A stretch of 64,000 nucleotides of DNA. It comes from Mariprofundus ferrinatatus. Lineage in GTDB: Bacteria; Pseudomonadota; Zetaproteobacteria; Mariprofundales; Mariprofundaceae. Below the pieces are notes generated by a model. The model was not told where the DNA came from. It saw only the letters and a list, made by a program, of their open reading frames with translations, and searched no databases. Location: assembly GCF_002795825.1 (NCBI RefSeq), contig NZ_CP018800.1, forward strand, positions 1,302,001 through 1,366,000, read 5' to 3'. The position numbers were made by a program, and so were the translations under genes. Of this stretch, positions 53,687 to 62,721 are shown one piece after another (the first letter of the stretch is position 1; each line of letters begins with the position of its first letter).

Positions 53687-54895
53687 TTAGCTGATTTGTT
53701 TCGGTACAGGGAGTGAAAGACCGGTAGAGTTACGCATCAGGAGCTCTTTGATCGCGCCGGAATTGCCCATTAGCCGCATACCAGCGCCTCGAAGCTCTTT
53801 GAGCCCGGGAATCGTAGCGGTGAATACCTGATGCAGCCCCTCCATTGAGCCCATCACCGAGAGCACATCCGGAAGCCTCTGCTTCATATAGCGCTCAAGC
53901 ACATCCATTTTACCCCAATCCTCATCGAAACGTCTGGCATCGGAGATCTCCTGAGCCAGCACCATCGCATCGCGCAGGCCGAGATTCACACCGAGCCCTG
54001 CCAATGGATGGATGCAGTGGGCTGCATCGCCCACCAGCGCCACCCGCTCTCGGACAAAATGCTTGGCAAGCCGTGCTATCAGCGGAAATGCAGCGCGCTC
54101 TCCCGTTTCAGTGATACGCCCCAGTACAGGGCCGAAGGTGAGATTCAGGGCGTCAAGGAACGCAGCCTCATCCATCGCCATCAGTCGATCGGCTTCACTG
54201 TTCTCTGCACTCCATACAATCGAGCAGAGGCCATCGGTCATCGGCAGCATGGCCAGCGGACCTGTCGGCAGAAAACGCTGAAAGGCAACACCATTGTGGC
54301 CTCGCTCGGGGCGCACCGTGGCAACAATCCCCTTCTGACTGTAATCGCGCTGCCAGACCCCTATTCCGGCCTGTTCCCGAATCCATGATCGGCCGCCATC
54401 GGCGCCAACAACCAGCGGCGTGGTCAGCATTCGCCCATCTGCCAGATGCACCTCGACATGCTCGCCAAGCCAGTTGATCTCGCTGATTTCCGCCGGCGAG
54501 CAGAATTCAATGTTCTCACTCTCCAGCAGCGCCTTGTGCATGGCCCGTTGCGTACATGAATTCTCGATCAGGTAACCCAGCGCTTCTTCACCGATCTCAT
54601 GACTATCAAAGCGGATGCCCCCCTGCTCCTGATTGTCCCATATACGCATGGCGCGCATTGGGCCGGCATCTTTCTCAAGGTATTTCCAGACACCGATACC
54701 CTGCAGAATCTTCACATTGCCCATCACGATGGCGGATACCCGGCAGTCACGGTCAAGTGATTTGAACACGGGCGGTTCGCCCCGCTCGATAATCACGATA
54801 TGCAGCCCGCTATGGCGAAGTGCACAGGCTAGCCCGAGCCCCACCATGCCCCCGCCAACAATAATCAGGTCTGCGTGATCGGCATGCGTCCGCAT
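53687..54895 (-). CDS. UbiH/UbiF/Coq6-family FAD monooxygenase, second copy
   Basis: A 402-residue flavin hydroxylase for ubiquinone-ring synthesis. FAD motif LIIVGGGMVGLGLACAL, the mid motif VVGADGGRSWIREQ, and VGDAAHCIHPLAGLGVNLGLRDAMVLAQE are typical. Which ring carbon it hydroxylates cannot be told. The start shares a base with the upstream paralogue stop (TAATG). Confidence 0.9.
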   Translation of the reverse strand: MRTHADHADLIIVGGGMVGLGLACALRHSGLHIVIIERGEPPVFKSLDRDCRVSAIVMGNVKILQGIGVWKYLEKDAGPMRAMRIWDNQEQGGIRFDSHEIGEEALGYLIENSCTQRAMHKALLESENIEFCSPAEISEINWLGEHVEVHLADGRMLTTPLVVGADGGRSWIREQAGIGVWQRDYSQKGIVATVRPERGHNGVAFQRFLPTGPLAMLPMTDGLCSIVWSAENSEADRLMAMDEAAFLDALNLTFGPVLGRITETGERAAFPLIARLAKHFVRERVALVGDAAHCIHPLAGLGVNLGLRDAMVLAQEISDARRFDEDWGKMDVLERYMKQRLPDVLSVMGSMEGLHQVFTATIPGLKELRGAGMRLMGNSGAIKELLMRNSTGLSLPVPKQIS

Positions 54896-56124
54896 TATGA
54901 TACCCCCTGTTTAATCTGTCCGACGCCTGATGCCTGCCTGAGCAGCAAGCCCTGCAGCGTCGGTGCAAAGGCCATTTTCTCCAGTGCCAGTCCACGCAGA
55001 AACTTTGCTCCCGGAATTTCGCTGCCGAAGGTATGCGACATCGATTCGGTAAAGGTCGCCACCGCCGCAACATCGGCACGGCGCTTCTCGGCATAACCCT
55101 GCAAAATAATCGGCTGGCCGGGATCCTTATGCGCCAGCTCCCCTTCAAGCATCGTTACCATGTCCGCCACATCGCGGAAACCGAGATTCATCCCCTGTCC
55201 GGCAACCGGATGGATGGTGTGAGCGGCATTGCCGACCAGAGCGATACGCTGAGCTGTAAACTGTTTGGCAATGGAGAGTTCGAGCGGATAGGTAGCCCGT
55301 TTTGAAACCCCTGTGATGGCGCCGATCTCGTCCATGGTTCGCTCGCCCGCAGCCTTCTGCAGCGCGGTGATGAATAAGTCATCGTTCATGGCAAGCAGTT
55401 GAGTCGCCTCGGCGGGGGTGGCTGCCCAAACAATGGAGAAGCGACCATCTGCCAGCGGCAGAAAAGCCAGTGGACCGGAGCCCCGAAAACATTCATGTGC
55501 GGTATCGCGATGTCCCTTTTCACAGCTTACCGATGCCACCAGGCCGAAGCGATTGTAGTCCCAGCCAAACAGTCCTATGCCTGCCATGCGGCGGATCTGG
55601 CTGTGCGTGCCATCGGCTGCAACCATCAGCGAGGCAGTGATACGCTGTTTCTCATCGCCTGATGCAACCTCGATCTCGACACGATCACTGAACGTCTCGA
55701 ATTTGCGCAGGGATGCGGGTGAAAAAAGTGTCACCGAAGATCTCCGGAGCTTTTCGTAGAGAGGCCTCAGCAACACCCCCATCTCGACCACATATCCGAG
55801 CTCATTCATCCCGGGAAATTCATTGCGGCCATCGCTGGCATCAAGATCGACCCGACCGCGATTGCCAGGCTCGGTAACAATGATATGGCGAATATTCCCA
55901 ACGCCCTGCGCCTCCACCCCCTGCCAAAGCCCAAGACGTTCGAGATGCAGCCTGGAGCCGTAATTCAAGGCAATCACCCGCTCGGGATCGGTCGATGCAA
56001 ACGAGGGGTCGGCGTGCTCAATCACAGCCACGCGATAAGCAAGGCGCTCCAGTTCAAGCGCAAGCGTTGCACCAACCGCGCCACCACCGACAATCACAAT
56101 ATCAAAATGTTGTGCTTCGCCCAT
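54895..56124 (-). CDS. UbiH/UbiF/Coq6-family FAD monooxygenase, first copy
   Basis: A 409-residue paralogue of the next gene: FAD motif IVIVGGGAVGATLALELE, VAADGTHSQIRRM and VGNAAHTIHPVAGQGMNLGFRDVADM. ATG 56124 is preferred over GTG 56136 because GGGGGAG is close and the FAD motif then starts at residue 8. Two different hydroxylases in tandem probably act on different positions of the ubiquinone ring. Confidence 0.9.
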   Translation of the reverse strand: MGEAQHFDIVIVGGGAVGATLALELERLAYRVAVIEHADPSFASTDPERVIALNYGSRLHLERLGLWQGVEAQGVGNIRHIIVTEPGNRGRVDLDASDGRNEFPGMNELGYVVEMGVLLRPLYEKLRRSSVTLFSPASLRKFETFSDRVEIEVASGDEKQRITASLMVAADGTHSQIRRMAGIGLFGWDYNRFGLVASVSCEKGHRDTAHECFRGSGPLAFLPLADGRFSIVWAATPAEATQLLAMNDDLFITALQKAAGERTMDEIGAITGVSKRATYPLELSIAKQFTAQRIALVGNAAHTIHPVAGQGMNLGFRDVADMVTMLEGELAHKDPGQPIILQGYAEKRRADVAAVATFTESMSHTFGSEIPGAKFLRGLALEKMAFAPTLQGLLLRQASGVGQIKQGVS

Positions 56125-56283
56125 GCACTCCCCCACAACGCATCCGTAACCGCATTATCCTTGCGGGATTAAAGCGGATTGCAAGCCGCGCATGCCGGAG
56201 GTGACTGATCAGCCGCCAATCAGCTTGACAGCCTTACAGAGGATGACAATGCTTCGCGCCGTCTCCGAAAGTTCAATTGCAAT

Positions 56284-56370
56284 GCCAGAGTGGTGGAATT
56301 GGTAGACACGATGGACTCAAAATCCATTGCTAGCGATAGCGTGCCGGTTCGAGTCCGGCCTCTGGTACCA
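56284..56370 (+). tRNA. tRNA-Leu (CAA)
   Basis: 87 nt with encoded CCA. Acceptor GCCAGAG pairs with CTCTGGT (one G-U at the top), the D arm contains AATTGGTAGAC, the anticodon stem ATGGA/TCCAT encloses loop CTCAAAA with CAA at 56318-56320, a long variable arm (GCTAGCGATAGC) marks class II, and GGTTCGAGTCC is the T loop. Confidence 0.96.
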
Positions 56371-56598
56371 GCAAGCCAATATATTAAATATCATTATTGG
56401 CGCGATAGTGGACAACGATTTAACGTTTCCTGTCTTACCACTACGAACACACCTCTTACAAGCACGCTTCATAAGCAGCATCGATAAGACCAACATAGCT
56501 TTTTTTGCTTTCAAAACGGCTGGAACTTGCGGGCACAGGAGAACACTCTTATGCTCTGCTATGCACCTTAAGCCGAATGCACCAGGAGTGAAGAAATC

Positions 56599-57651
56599 AT
56601 GGAAGTCTCAGAGCTGCTTGCCTTTACCGTAAAGAACAAAGCCTCGGATCTGCACCTCTCATCTGGCGAACCGCCGATGATCCGCATCAACGGCGACATG
56701 ACTCGCATCAAGATGCCTCCGGTCGACAAACGCGATATCCAGTCGATGGTCTACGACATCATGAGCGACACCCAGCGCAAGGTGTTCGAGGAGCATATGG
56801 AGCTGGATTTCTCATTTGCACTCGGTGAGATCGCCCGTTTCCGTGTCAACGTATTCCAGCAGCGGCGCGGCATGGGTGCGGTATTCCGCGTCATTCCAAG
56901 CGAAGTACTGACCCTTGAAAACCTCAAGTGCCCTGATATTTTCAAGGATATCGCCATGACCCCGCGCGGTATCTGTCTGGTGACAGGCCCGACCGGTTCG
57001 GGCAAATCCACAACGCTTGCCGCCATGATCGATCACCGCAATGAGCGTGAACGCGGACATATACTGACCATTGAAGACCCGATTGAGTTTGTACATAAAT
57101 CGAAAAACTGCCTGATCTCCCAGCGTGAACTGGGACCACATACCCACTCGTTTGAAAACGCCCTGCGCAGTGCGCTTCGTGAAGACCCGGATGTCATTCT
57201 GGTCGGCGAATTGCGCGATCTGGAAACCATTCGGCTGGCCCTGACCGCTGCCGAAACCGGGCACATGGTATTTGGCACACTGCACACCTCTTCAGCGCCC
57301 AAAACCATCGACCGTGTGATCGATGTATTTCCTGCTGCTGAAAAGGAGATGGTGCGATCCATGCTCTCCGAATCGATTCGGGCCGTCATCTCACAGACAC
57401 TGCTTAAAACAGCCGATGGCAACAGCCGTATTGCAGCCCATGAAATCATGATCGGCACACCCGCCATCCGAAACCTGATTCGCGAAAACAAGATCGCCCA
57501 GATGGTGTCGGTGATGCAGACATCACTTCGCGATGGCATGCAAACACTGGACTCAAACCTGCAGTCGCTGGTCAATGCAAGGAAAATAACCCAACAGGCT
57601 GCTATGGAAAAAGCGGCTAACAAGAAACTGTTCGGTGGCGGTGCCATCTGA
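56599..57651 (+). CDS. pilT: Type IV pilus retraction ATPase PilT
   Basis: A 350-residue hexameric ATPase. N-terminal PAS-like half (ASDLHLSSGEPPMIRINGDM), Walker A GPTGSGKSTT, Asp box TIEDPIEF, Walker B region DPDVILVGELRDLETI, His box TAAETGHMVFGTLHT, and the C-terminal AIRNLIRENK retraction motif (AIRNLIRE). It lies 230 nt after tRNA-Leu; that gap shows a weak hairpin GCCAATA/TATTGGC only. Confidence 0.96.
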   Translation: MEVSELLAFTVKNKASDLHLSSGEPPMIRINGDMTRIKMPPVDKRDIQSMVYDIMSDTQRKVFEEHMELDFSFALGEIARFRVNVFQQRRGMGAVFRVIPSEVLTLENLKCPDIFKDIAMTPRGICLVTGPTGSGKSTTLAAMIDHRNERERGHILTIEDPIEFVHKSKNCLISQRELGPHTHSFENALRSALREDPDVILVGELRDLETIRLALTAAETGHMVFGTLHTSSAPKTIDRVIDVFPAAEKEMVRSMLSESIRAVISQTLLKTADGNSRIAAHEIMIGTPAIRNLIRENKIAQMVSVMQTSLRDGMQTLDSNLQSLVNARKITQQAAMEKAANKKLFGGGAI

Positions 57652-57693
57652 TTTTTCCGCATATTATTTGCCTCTTTCTAAAGGAGCCTGTTT

Positions 57694-58848
57694 ATGAGTG
57701 CTGCTGAAACATCCCTGTCGATCAAGCAGCTGCTGCAGGTGATGGAGAAACGCGAGGCATCCGACCTCTATATCACGACCGGCATGCCCCCCTCCTACCG
57801 CATTAATGGCGTTGTTCAGCCGTTGAAACAACCACCACTGAGCGCACTGCAGTGCGAAAAGCTGGCCACCTCAATCATGAACGAACGCCAGCGCGCCTCC
57901 TTTGCCGCCGAATATGAGATGAATATGGCGCTCGCCTACCCCGACATCGGACGATTCCGCGTCAATATCTTCCGCCAGCGCGGCCATATCGGCATGGTTA
58001 TTCGCAAAGTGAAAACGGAAGTTCCGACCATTGATCAACTGGGACTGCCCGAGATTTTCAAGGATATTGCCATGTCTCCGCGTGGGCTGGTACTGATGGT
58101 CGGCACCACCGGTTCAGGAAAATCCACCTCACTGGCGGCCATGGTTGACTGGCGCAATTCGAATCAGGCGGGCCATATTATTTCCATCGAAGACCCGATT
58201 GAATTTGTGCATGAACACAAGAAGAGCGTCATCACCCAGCGCGAGGTCGGCACCGACACACTGGAGTATCACAAAGCGCTGAAGAACGCCCTCAGACAGG
58301 CACCCGATGTAATCCTGATCGGAGAGATTCGTGACCGTGAAACCATGGAGCATGCGCTCGAATTCTCTGAAACCGGCCACCTCTGCATGGCAACCCTGCA
58401 TGCCAACAACGCAAATCAGGCGCTGGAGCGCATAATCAACTTCTTCCCTGAGGAGATGCATCCGCAGGTGTGTCTGAATCTGGCCCTGAATCTCAAATCC
58501 ATTCTATCCCAGAGGCTGGTAAAAACGCCTGCCGACAGACGTGTTGCCGCCATTGAGATCCTGATCAATACGCCGCGCGTTTCCGATCTGATCGGAAAAT
58601 GGGATATTGCCGAGATTAAAGAGACAATGGCGAGCGGCGGCAACTACGGTATGCAGACCTTCGACCAGCACCTGCTCAGTCTCTGGGCGAATGGCGTCAT
58701 TAGCGAGGATGAGGCACTGCGCCAGGCCGACTCGGTTAACAACCTGCGGCTGCAGATCAAGATGGTGAAACTTGAGGATCAGGGCGGCAGTGCAAATGAC
58801 CTTGAGCAGTTGTCGAATGATGGCAGCTCGGAAGGGCTGAGAATCTGA
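57694..58848 (+). CDS. pilU: Type IV pilus retraction ATPase PilU
   Basis: A 384-residue PilT paralogue that assists PilT. Walker A GTTGSGKSTS, Asp box SIEDPIEFVHEHKKS, Walker B APDVILIGEIRDRETMEHAL and His box FSETGHLCMATLHANN match PilU. The C-terminus is longer and acidic. RBS AAAGGAG. It overlaps the next ATPase gene by one base. Confidence 0.94.
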   Translation: MSAAETSLSIKQLLQVMEKREASDLYITTGMPPSYRINGVVQPLKQPPLSALQCEKLATSIMNERQRASFAAEYEMNMALAYPDIGRFRVNIFRQRGHIGMVIRKVKTEVPTIDQLGLPEIFKDIAMSPRGLVLMVGTTGSGKSTSLAAMVDWRNSNQAGHIISIEDPIEFVHEHKKSVITQREVGTDTLEYHKALKNALRQAPDVILIGEIRDRETMEHALEFSETGHLCMATLHANNANQALERIINFFPEEMHPQVCLNLALNLKSILSQRLVKTPADRRVAAIEILINTPRVSDLIGKWDIAEIKETMASGGNYGMQTFDQHLLSLWANGVISEDEALRQADSVNNLRLQIKMVKLEDQGGSANDLEQLSNDGSSEGLRI

Positions 58849-59939
58849 TGGACGGATATACCCTGATCGACGAACTTCTACTGATTGCCAACAAGAACGG
58901 TGCTTCGGATCTGATTGTCCGGACCGGGGACCGTGTACGCATGCGAATCGCCGGAGAAATCGTCACCATCCCGGTTGAAAAAGTCGCAGAGGTCGGCCGG
59001 GAGCAGGTTGTCGAGATGATCAAACACCTGGTCCGCGAGCTTCCCAAGCGACCGGATATCGAGCAGATGAAACATCTCGATTTCCATTACAGCCTGAAAA
59101 GCACCTCCCATTTCCGTATCCACGTGATGCGCACCAACAACAACTTCGGCATTGTCGCCCGCCTGATCCCGCAGCAGATTCCGGGTTTCGAAGCCTTACG
59201 GCTGCCAGAAGTGATCAAGGAGATTACCACCTACCGCAACGGACTGATCCTGATGGCCGGCTCAGCAGGTTCAGGTAAAAGCACGACGCTTGCTGCAATG
59301 CTCAACCACATCATCAGACAGAGAGCCGTACACGCGGTGACACTCGAGGATCCGATCGAGTTCCGCTACAGCACCAGCCATCAGGGTTCGGTCAGCCAGC
59401 GTGAGATCGGCACCGATGTTGAAAGTTACAAGCAGGGGCTGATCGATGCCATGCGTCAGACGCCGAACATTATTGTGGCTGGAGAAGCACGCGGTCGCGA
59501 TGAGGTGCAACTGGCACTGGAGGCGAGTGAAACAGGGCATCTTGTCATGTCCACCGTTCACGCAACCACTGCAATCGGCACCATGCGCCGCGTTATGGGC
59601 TCGTTCAACAGTGATGAGCAGATCAGCATTCGCGAACGGCTTGCTGAAAACCTGCGCGCCATCATCGTACAGAAACTGCTTCCCATGAAAAACGGCAAAG
59701 GGCGTATCGTTGTGCTTGAAGTCTTGGTCAAGAATGCCGTCATCAAGCACTTCATCCTCAATCCCGACCACTGGAGCGAGATCCCCCGGGCCATGGAAGA
59801 GGGGCACTCCATGTATGGCAGCCAGACCTTCGACCAGCATCTGCAGCAGCTGGTTGAAGATGATCTTGTTGATTACAACGAGGCGCTTCTCAATGCCGTT
59901 TTCCCGGAAGATTTCACCATCCGGCTCGGACGCAATTAG
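58848..59939 (+). CDS. Third PilT/PilU-like ATPase with altered Walker B
   Basis: A 363-residue member of the same secretion-ATPase family. Walker A is GSAGSGKSTT and the Asp box is TLEDPIEFRYST, but the Walker B segment reads TPNIIVAGEARGRDEVQLAL, so the conserved RD of GExRDxET is RG. The His box SETGHLVMSTVHATT is intact. The AIRNLIRE motif is absent. Third in an overlapping pilT-pilU run. It may be a divergent partner subunit or a motor for another filament. Confidence 0.85.
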   Translation: MDGYTLIDELLLIANKNGASDLIVRTGDRVRMRIAGEIVTIPVEKVAEVGREQVVEMIKHLVRELPKRPDIEQMKHLDFHYSLKSTSHFRIHVMRTNNNFGIVARLIPQQIPGFEALRLPEVIKEITTYRNGLILMAGSAGSGKSTTLAAMLNHIIRQRAVHAVTLEDPIEFRYSTSHQGSVSQREIGTDVESYKQGLIDAMRQTPNIIVAGEARGRDEVQLALEASETGHLVMSTVHATTAIGTMRRVMGSFNSDEQISIRERLAENLRAIIVQKLLPMKNGKGRIVVLEVLVKNAVIKHFILNPDHWSEIPRAMEEGHSMYGSQTFDQHLQQLVEDDLVDYNEALLNAVFPEDFTIRLGRN

Positions 59940-60571
59940 TCCCTGTTCGCCCGATTCAGGCTTTTGATGGCATGTCTGATCAGTGCCGTGTCACTGCGGA
60001 TACCCTCATCCGGATGCTGTCTGGGAAGATGAAATGGCTCGCCAATCACCACTCTGGCACGACTGCGGCGATAAAAAGCGCGCCAGAGATGGATATGATC
60101 AAAGGGCCAGACTCCCGATACCCTGAACGGAATAATCGGTGCGCCGGTTTCGCGCGCGATCAGCGCGGCACCCGGAAGAATCCTGTGCATAGGAATCGGA
60201 GGATTGGCCGCCCCCTCCGGAAATATGCAGATTGCCCCTCCCCTGTTCACCACCTCGACCGCTTCCCGCAAGGCATAGCGGTTGGCGCCACCGGGAGACA
60301 CAGGGATCGCTCCGACCATATCGAAGCCCCAGCGTAACCAGGAAATCTTCAGATAATACTCTCGTGCCATCAGGAATGAGAGAGGCCGGTTAACCGATGC
60401 CTGAATCAGCAGGGGGTCAAGTCCGCAGATATGGTTCCCCACCAGAATCGCAGGCCCCTCCGGCAGTTCACACTCGATGCTGCCAAGCCGATGCCAGCCG
60501 CGGCAGAAAAGCCGGTTCAACCAGCGCAGAAACGCATTCGGCCCACGCCTCTCATAAGACTTTTCACGCAC
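59936..60571 (-). CDS. 1-acyl-sn-glycerol-3-phosphate acyltransferase family (PlsC-like)
   Basis: A 211-residue acyltransferase with motif I GNHICGLDP (His and Asp of NHx4D) and the third block FPEGAAN (usual FPEGT with Thr replaced by Ala). It probably acylates lysophosphatidate or a related lipid. No clear membrane span. Convergent with the third ATPase, overlapping by 4 nt, and divergent from the GpsA-like gene. Confidence 0.87.
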   Translation of the reverse strand: MREKSYERRGPNAFLRWLNRLFCRGWHRLGSIECELPEGPAILVGNHICGLDPLLIQASVNRPLSFLMAREYYLKISWLRWGFDMVGAIPVSPGGANRYALREAVEVVNRGGAICIFPEGAANPPIPMHRILPGAALIARETGAPIIPFRVSGVWPFDHIHLWRAFYRRSRARVVIGEPFHLPRQHPDEGIRSDTALIRHAIKSLNRANRD

Positions 60572-60605
60572 TCGGTATTCCTCTTCTCACAAACAGGCAC
60601 TCTCT

Positions 60606-60634
60606 TTGCATAAATGCAGCATGCTATCTATAGT
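60606..60634 (+). promoter_or_regulatory. Putative promoter of the GpsA-like gene
   Basis: TTGCAT (60606-60611), 17-nt spacer, TATAGT (60629-60634), 85 nt before the ATG. From consensus only. Confidence 0.5.
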
Positions 60635-60718
60635 AGTAACAGTCAGGTACAGATATGGGCTGAATCACCATATCGGCTGAATCTACACGATCCGTTCGGT
60701 TGGGATAGAGGGTGAACC

Positions 60719-61621
60719 ATGGCAGAAGACAGGGTGTCACGTGTGCTGATTATCGGCTATGGAGAGATGGGCCATGCCATGCAATACCTGCTGAGTGAAA
60801 GACACCAGCTCTCCATCTACGATTCGCGACCTGTCGAGGGGCTCGAGCCTGTCAATCTGGAACAGGAAGCCGCATCAGCCGACTTTATCCTCTTCTGTAT
60901 CCCTGCACAGCCGCTGCAGGAGATGCTTCTGAAGGTCGGACCTCACCTGCAGAACCATGCGATATGCCTGAGTATCTCAAAGGGACTGGATGATCTTGGA
61001 CGTTCACCTGCCCAGATCTATGAACAGACATTTCACTCCGACCACCGCTATTGCCTGCTCTACGGGCCGATGATCTCCGAGGAGATTCGTGCCGGCCGCT
61101 ACGGCTTTGCCCAGCTGGGATGTTCTGATCATGCCATTTTTGAGGAGGTAAAATCCCTCTTCAGCGGTTCAGCCCTGGGAATAGACAAGAGCAGTGACAT
61201 AGCCGGCATCTCCTGGTCGGTAATCCTGAAGAATGTCTATGCCATCGCCTTTGGTGCCGCCGATGAACTGAAGCTGGGAGACAACGTTCGGGGTTTTCTG
61301 GCAGTTACCGCCATGGATGAGCTCAGTGCGATCATGCTGCAGATGGGAGGCAACGCGGCCACGCCGCTAAGACTGGCAGGCTTGGGAGACCTGATCACCA
61401 CAGCCACCAGCAAGGGCTCCCATCACCATGAACTTGGCATCAAGCTGGCGCGGGGTGAAACTGAGGGCATCACCGGAGAAGGTATCCATACGCTGCAGAT
61501 GGTGGAGAAATTCAGACTCTTCGATTTCCGGACATTTCCCCTTTTCTCGCTTGTCCACGACATGGTCGGGGAACCGGCAATGACCAGGCCGCTGTTCCAT
61601 AAATTTATGGATTCGATCTGA
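60719..61621 (+). CDS. GpsA-like glycerol-3-phosphate dehydrogenase paralogue
   Basis: A 300-residue NAD-dependent dehydrogenase of the GpsA fold. Nucleotide motif VLIIGYGEMGHAM, GPMISEEI in place of the usual GPxFAxE, the catalytic Lys in SVILKNVYAIAFGAADEL, and GLGDLITTATS. The usual SRN after this motif is SHHH, and the protein is about 30 residues short of typical GpsA. It may be a divergent GpsA or a dehydrogenase of another phospho-substrate. RBS GAGGG. Next to PlsC, which fits phospholipid synthesis. Confidence 0.75.
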   Translation: MAEDRVSRVLIIGYGEMGHAMQYLLSERHQLSIYDSRPVEGLEPVNLEQEAASADFILFCIPAQPLQEMLLKVGPHLQNHAICLSISKGLDDLGRSPAQIYEQTFHSDHRYCLLYGPMISEEIRAGRYGFAQLGCSDHAIFEEVKSLFSGSALGIDKSSDIAGISWSVILKNVYAIAFGAADELKLGDNVRGFLAVTAMDELSAIMLQMGGNAATPLRLAGLGDLITTATSKGSHHHELGIKLARGETEGITGEGIHTLQMVEKFRLFDFRTFPLFSLVHDMVGEPAMTRPLFHKFMDSI

Positions 61622-61654
61622 ACCTGCTTAACAGTGCCATCCGGCGCCCTGTGA

Positions 61655-62620
61655 TCAGACGTTGATACCTTCCGCTTCAAAGCGCGGCTTGATCAACTCA
61701 AAGGCAAATTCAGCATGCCGCTTCACGGCCTCCTGAAAGCGGTACCACTCTGTTGACTTCATGTTGGAGGGGGATCTCCAGAAATATGACCCCGCCTTAC
61801 GATGCACCGCAGCATCAAACCAGCCGTCGGGATCAAACTGACCCAGATAGTAGAGTTCGATCCTGTATTTCCTGTAGCGCTGGTAGCGGTTCATCTCCAT
61901 CGAACTGGCCTTCGAGGAGGGGCCAAGCATTGCTGCAAGTTCATCCTCCATCCGTTCGGGGGAATATCCCGAACGGATATTTCGCCCCTCGTTAAAGCTG
62001 AGATATTTCCTGTAAAGAGCCATGCCTGCATCGATAAAGCGTTTACGGTTGTCGATCAACGGATCAAGCAGTCGCTCGTCCTGCCATATCAGACATGGTA
62101 TGTCCGGTTTGTGTTCAACATCGGCGTGTCCGATATTGGGCAGGATGCTACCGGCATGGTTAAAGCTATCCTCAATGCCAATAAAATTCTGGTGTGCCCA
62201 GGTATCGATGTAGGCGTGTGATGCGATACCGATAGCGTGCAGCAACTGATCCTCGCTCTCCACCATATTGCCACCAAGGGCATGATCGATAATCCTGTTT
62301 GCTATCTCGTTGTCTGGCGTGGTATTCAACTGATGGATCCGATTGTCGATACGACGTGCCGAATCTGCATTCGGATCTCCAGGAATAAAATGGAACAACG
62401 GATAAATGCGAATTCGTTCGGACCTTGGCTTGGTGATATCCATCGTCTGGCTGATCTGGTTGCGGTAAGGCTTAGCGCTACGCTTCTGATAAACCGTGCA
62501 CTCCGTACAGTTATAATCGACATACTCCGATGCGGTAGCGATTGTGGTGGCTTCGCTATCGGAAAATCCGGAACACCTGGCCAGAAAACCAGTGATGTAG
62601 TAATGAAACTCCGTATCCAT
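61655..62620 (-). CDS. DUF6765-like protein
   Basis: A 321-residue protein starting at ATG 62620, which has GGGAGG upstream; the frame stays open 18 codons more. MDTEFHYYITGFLARCSGFSDSEATTIA, then ASEYVDY, PLFHFIPGD and LLHAIGIASHAYIDTWAHQNFIG resemble DUF6765 proteins, in which several His and Asp residues (HFxP, HxxxDTWxHQ) could form a metal-dependent phospholipase- or nuclease-like site. No signal peptide. The function is unknown. It stands alone between the GpsA-like gene and glgB. Confidence 0.65.
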   Translation of the reverse strand: MDTEFHYYITGFLARCSGFSDSEATTIATASEYVDYNCTECTVYQKRSAKPYRNQISQTMDITKPRSERIRIYPLFHFIPGDPNADSARRIDNRIHQLNTTPDNEIANRIIDHALGGNMVESEDQLLHAIGIASHAYIDTWAHQNFIGIEDSFNHAGSILPNIGHADVEHKPDIPCLIWQDERLLDPLIDNRKRFIDAGMALYRKYLSFNEGRNIRSGYSPERMEDELAAMLGPSSKASSMEMNRYQRYRKYRIELYYLGQFDPDGWFDAAVHRKAGSYFWRSPSNMKSTEWYRFQEAVKRHAEFAFELIKPRFEAEGINV

Positions 62621-62721
62621 GCAAAGCCTCCCTACCCTGACTATGTAATAGACCACAATCCGGAAGGCGTCCACCAGAAAAAGATGGAGCGCAGGCTTTC
62701 ACTGATTCCCTGAGTGTTATT

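Noticed and set aside
56374-56405. tRNA-Leu terminator GCCAATA/TATTGGC
   Set aside because: The stem is only 7 bp with a 12-13-nt loop and no T-tract; not firm enough to list as a feature.
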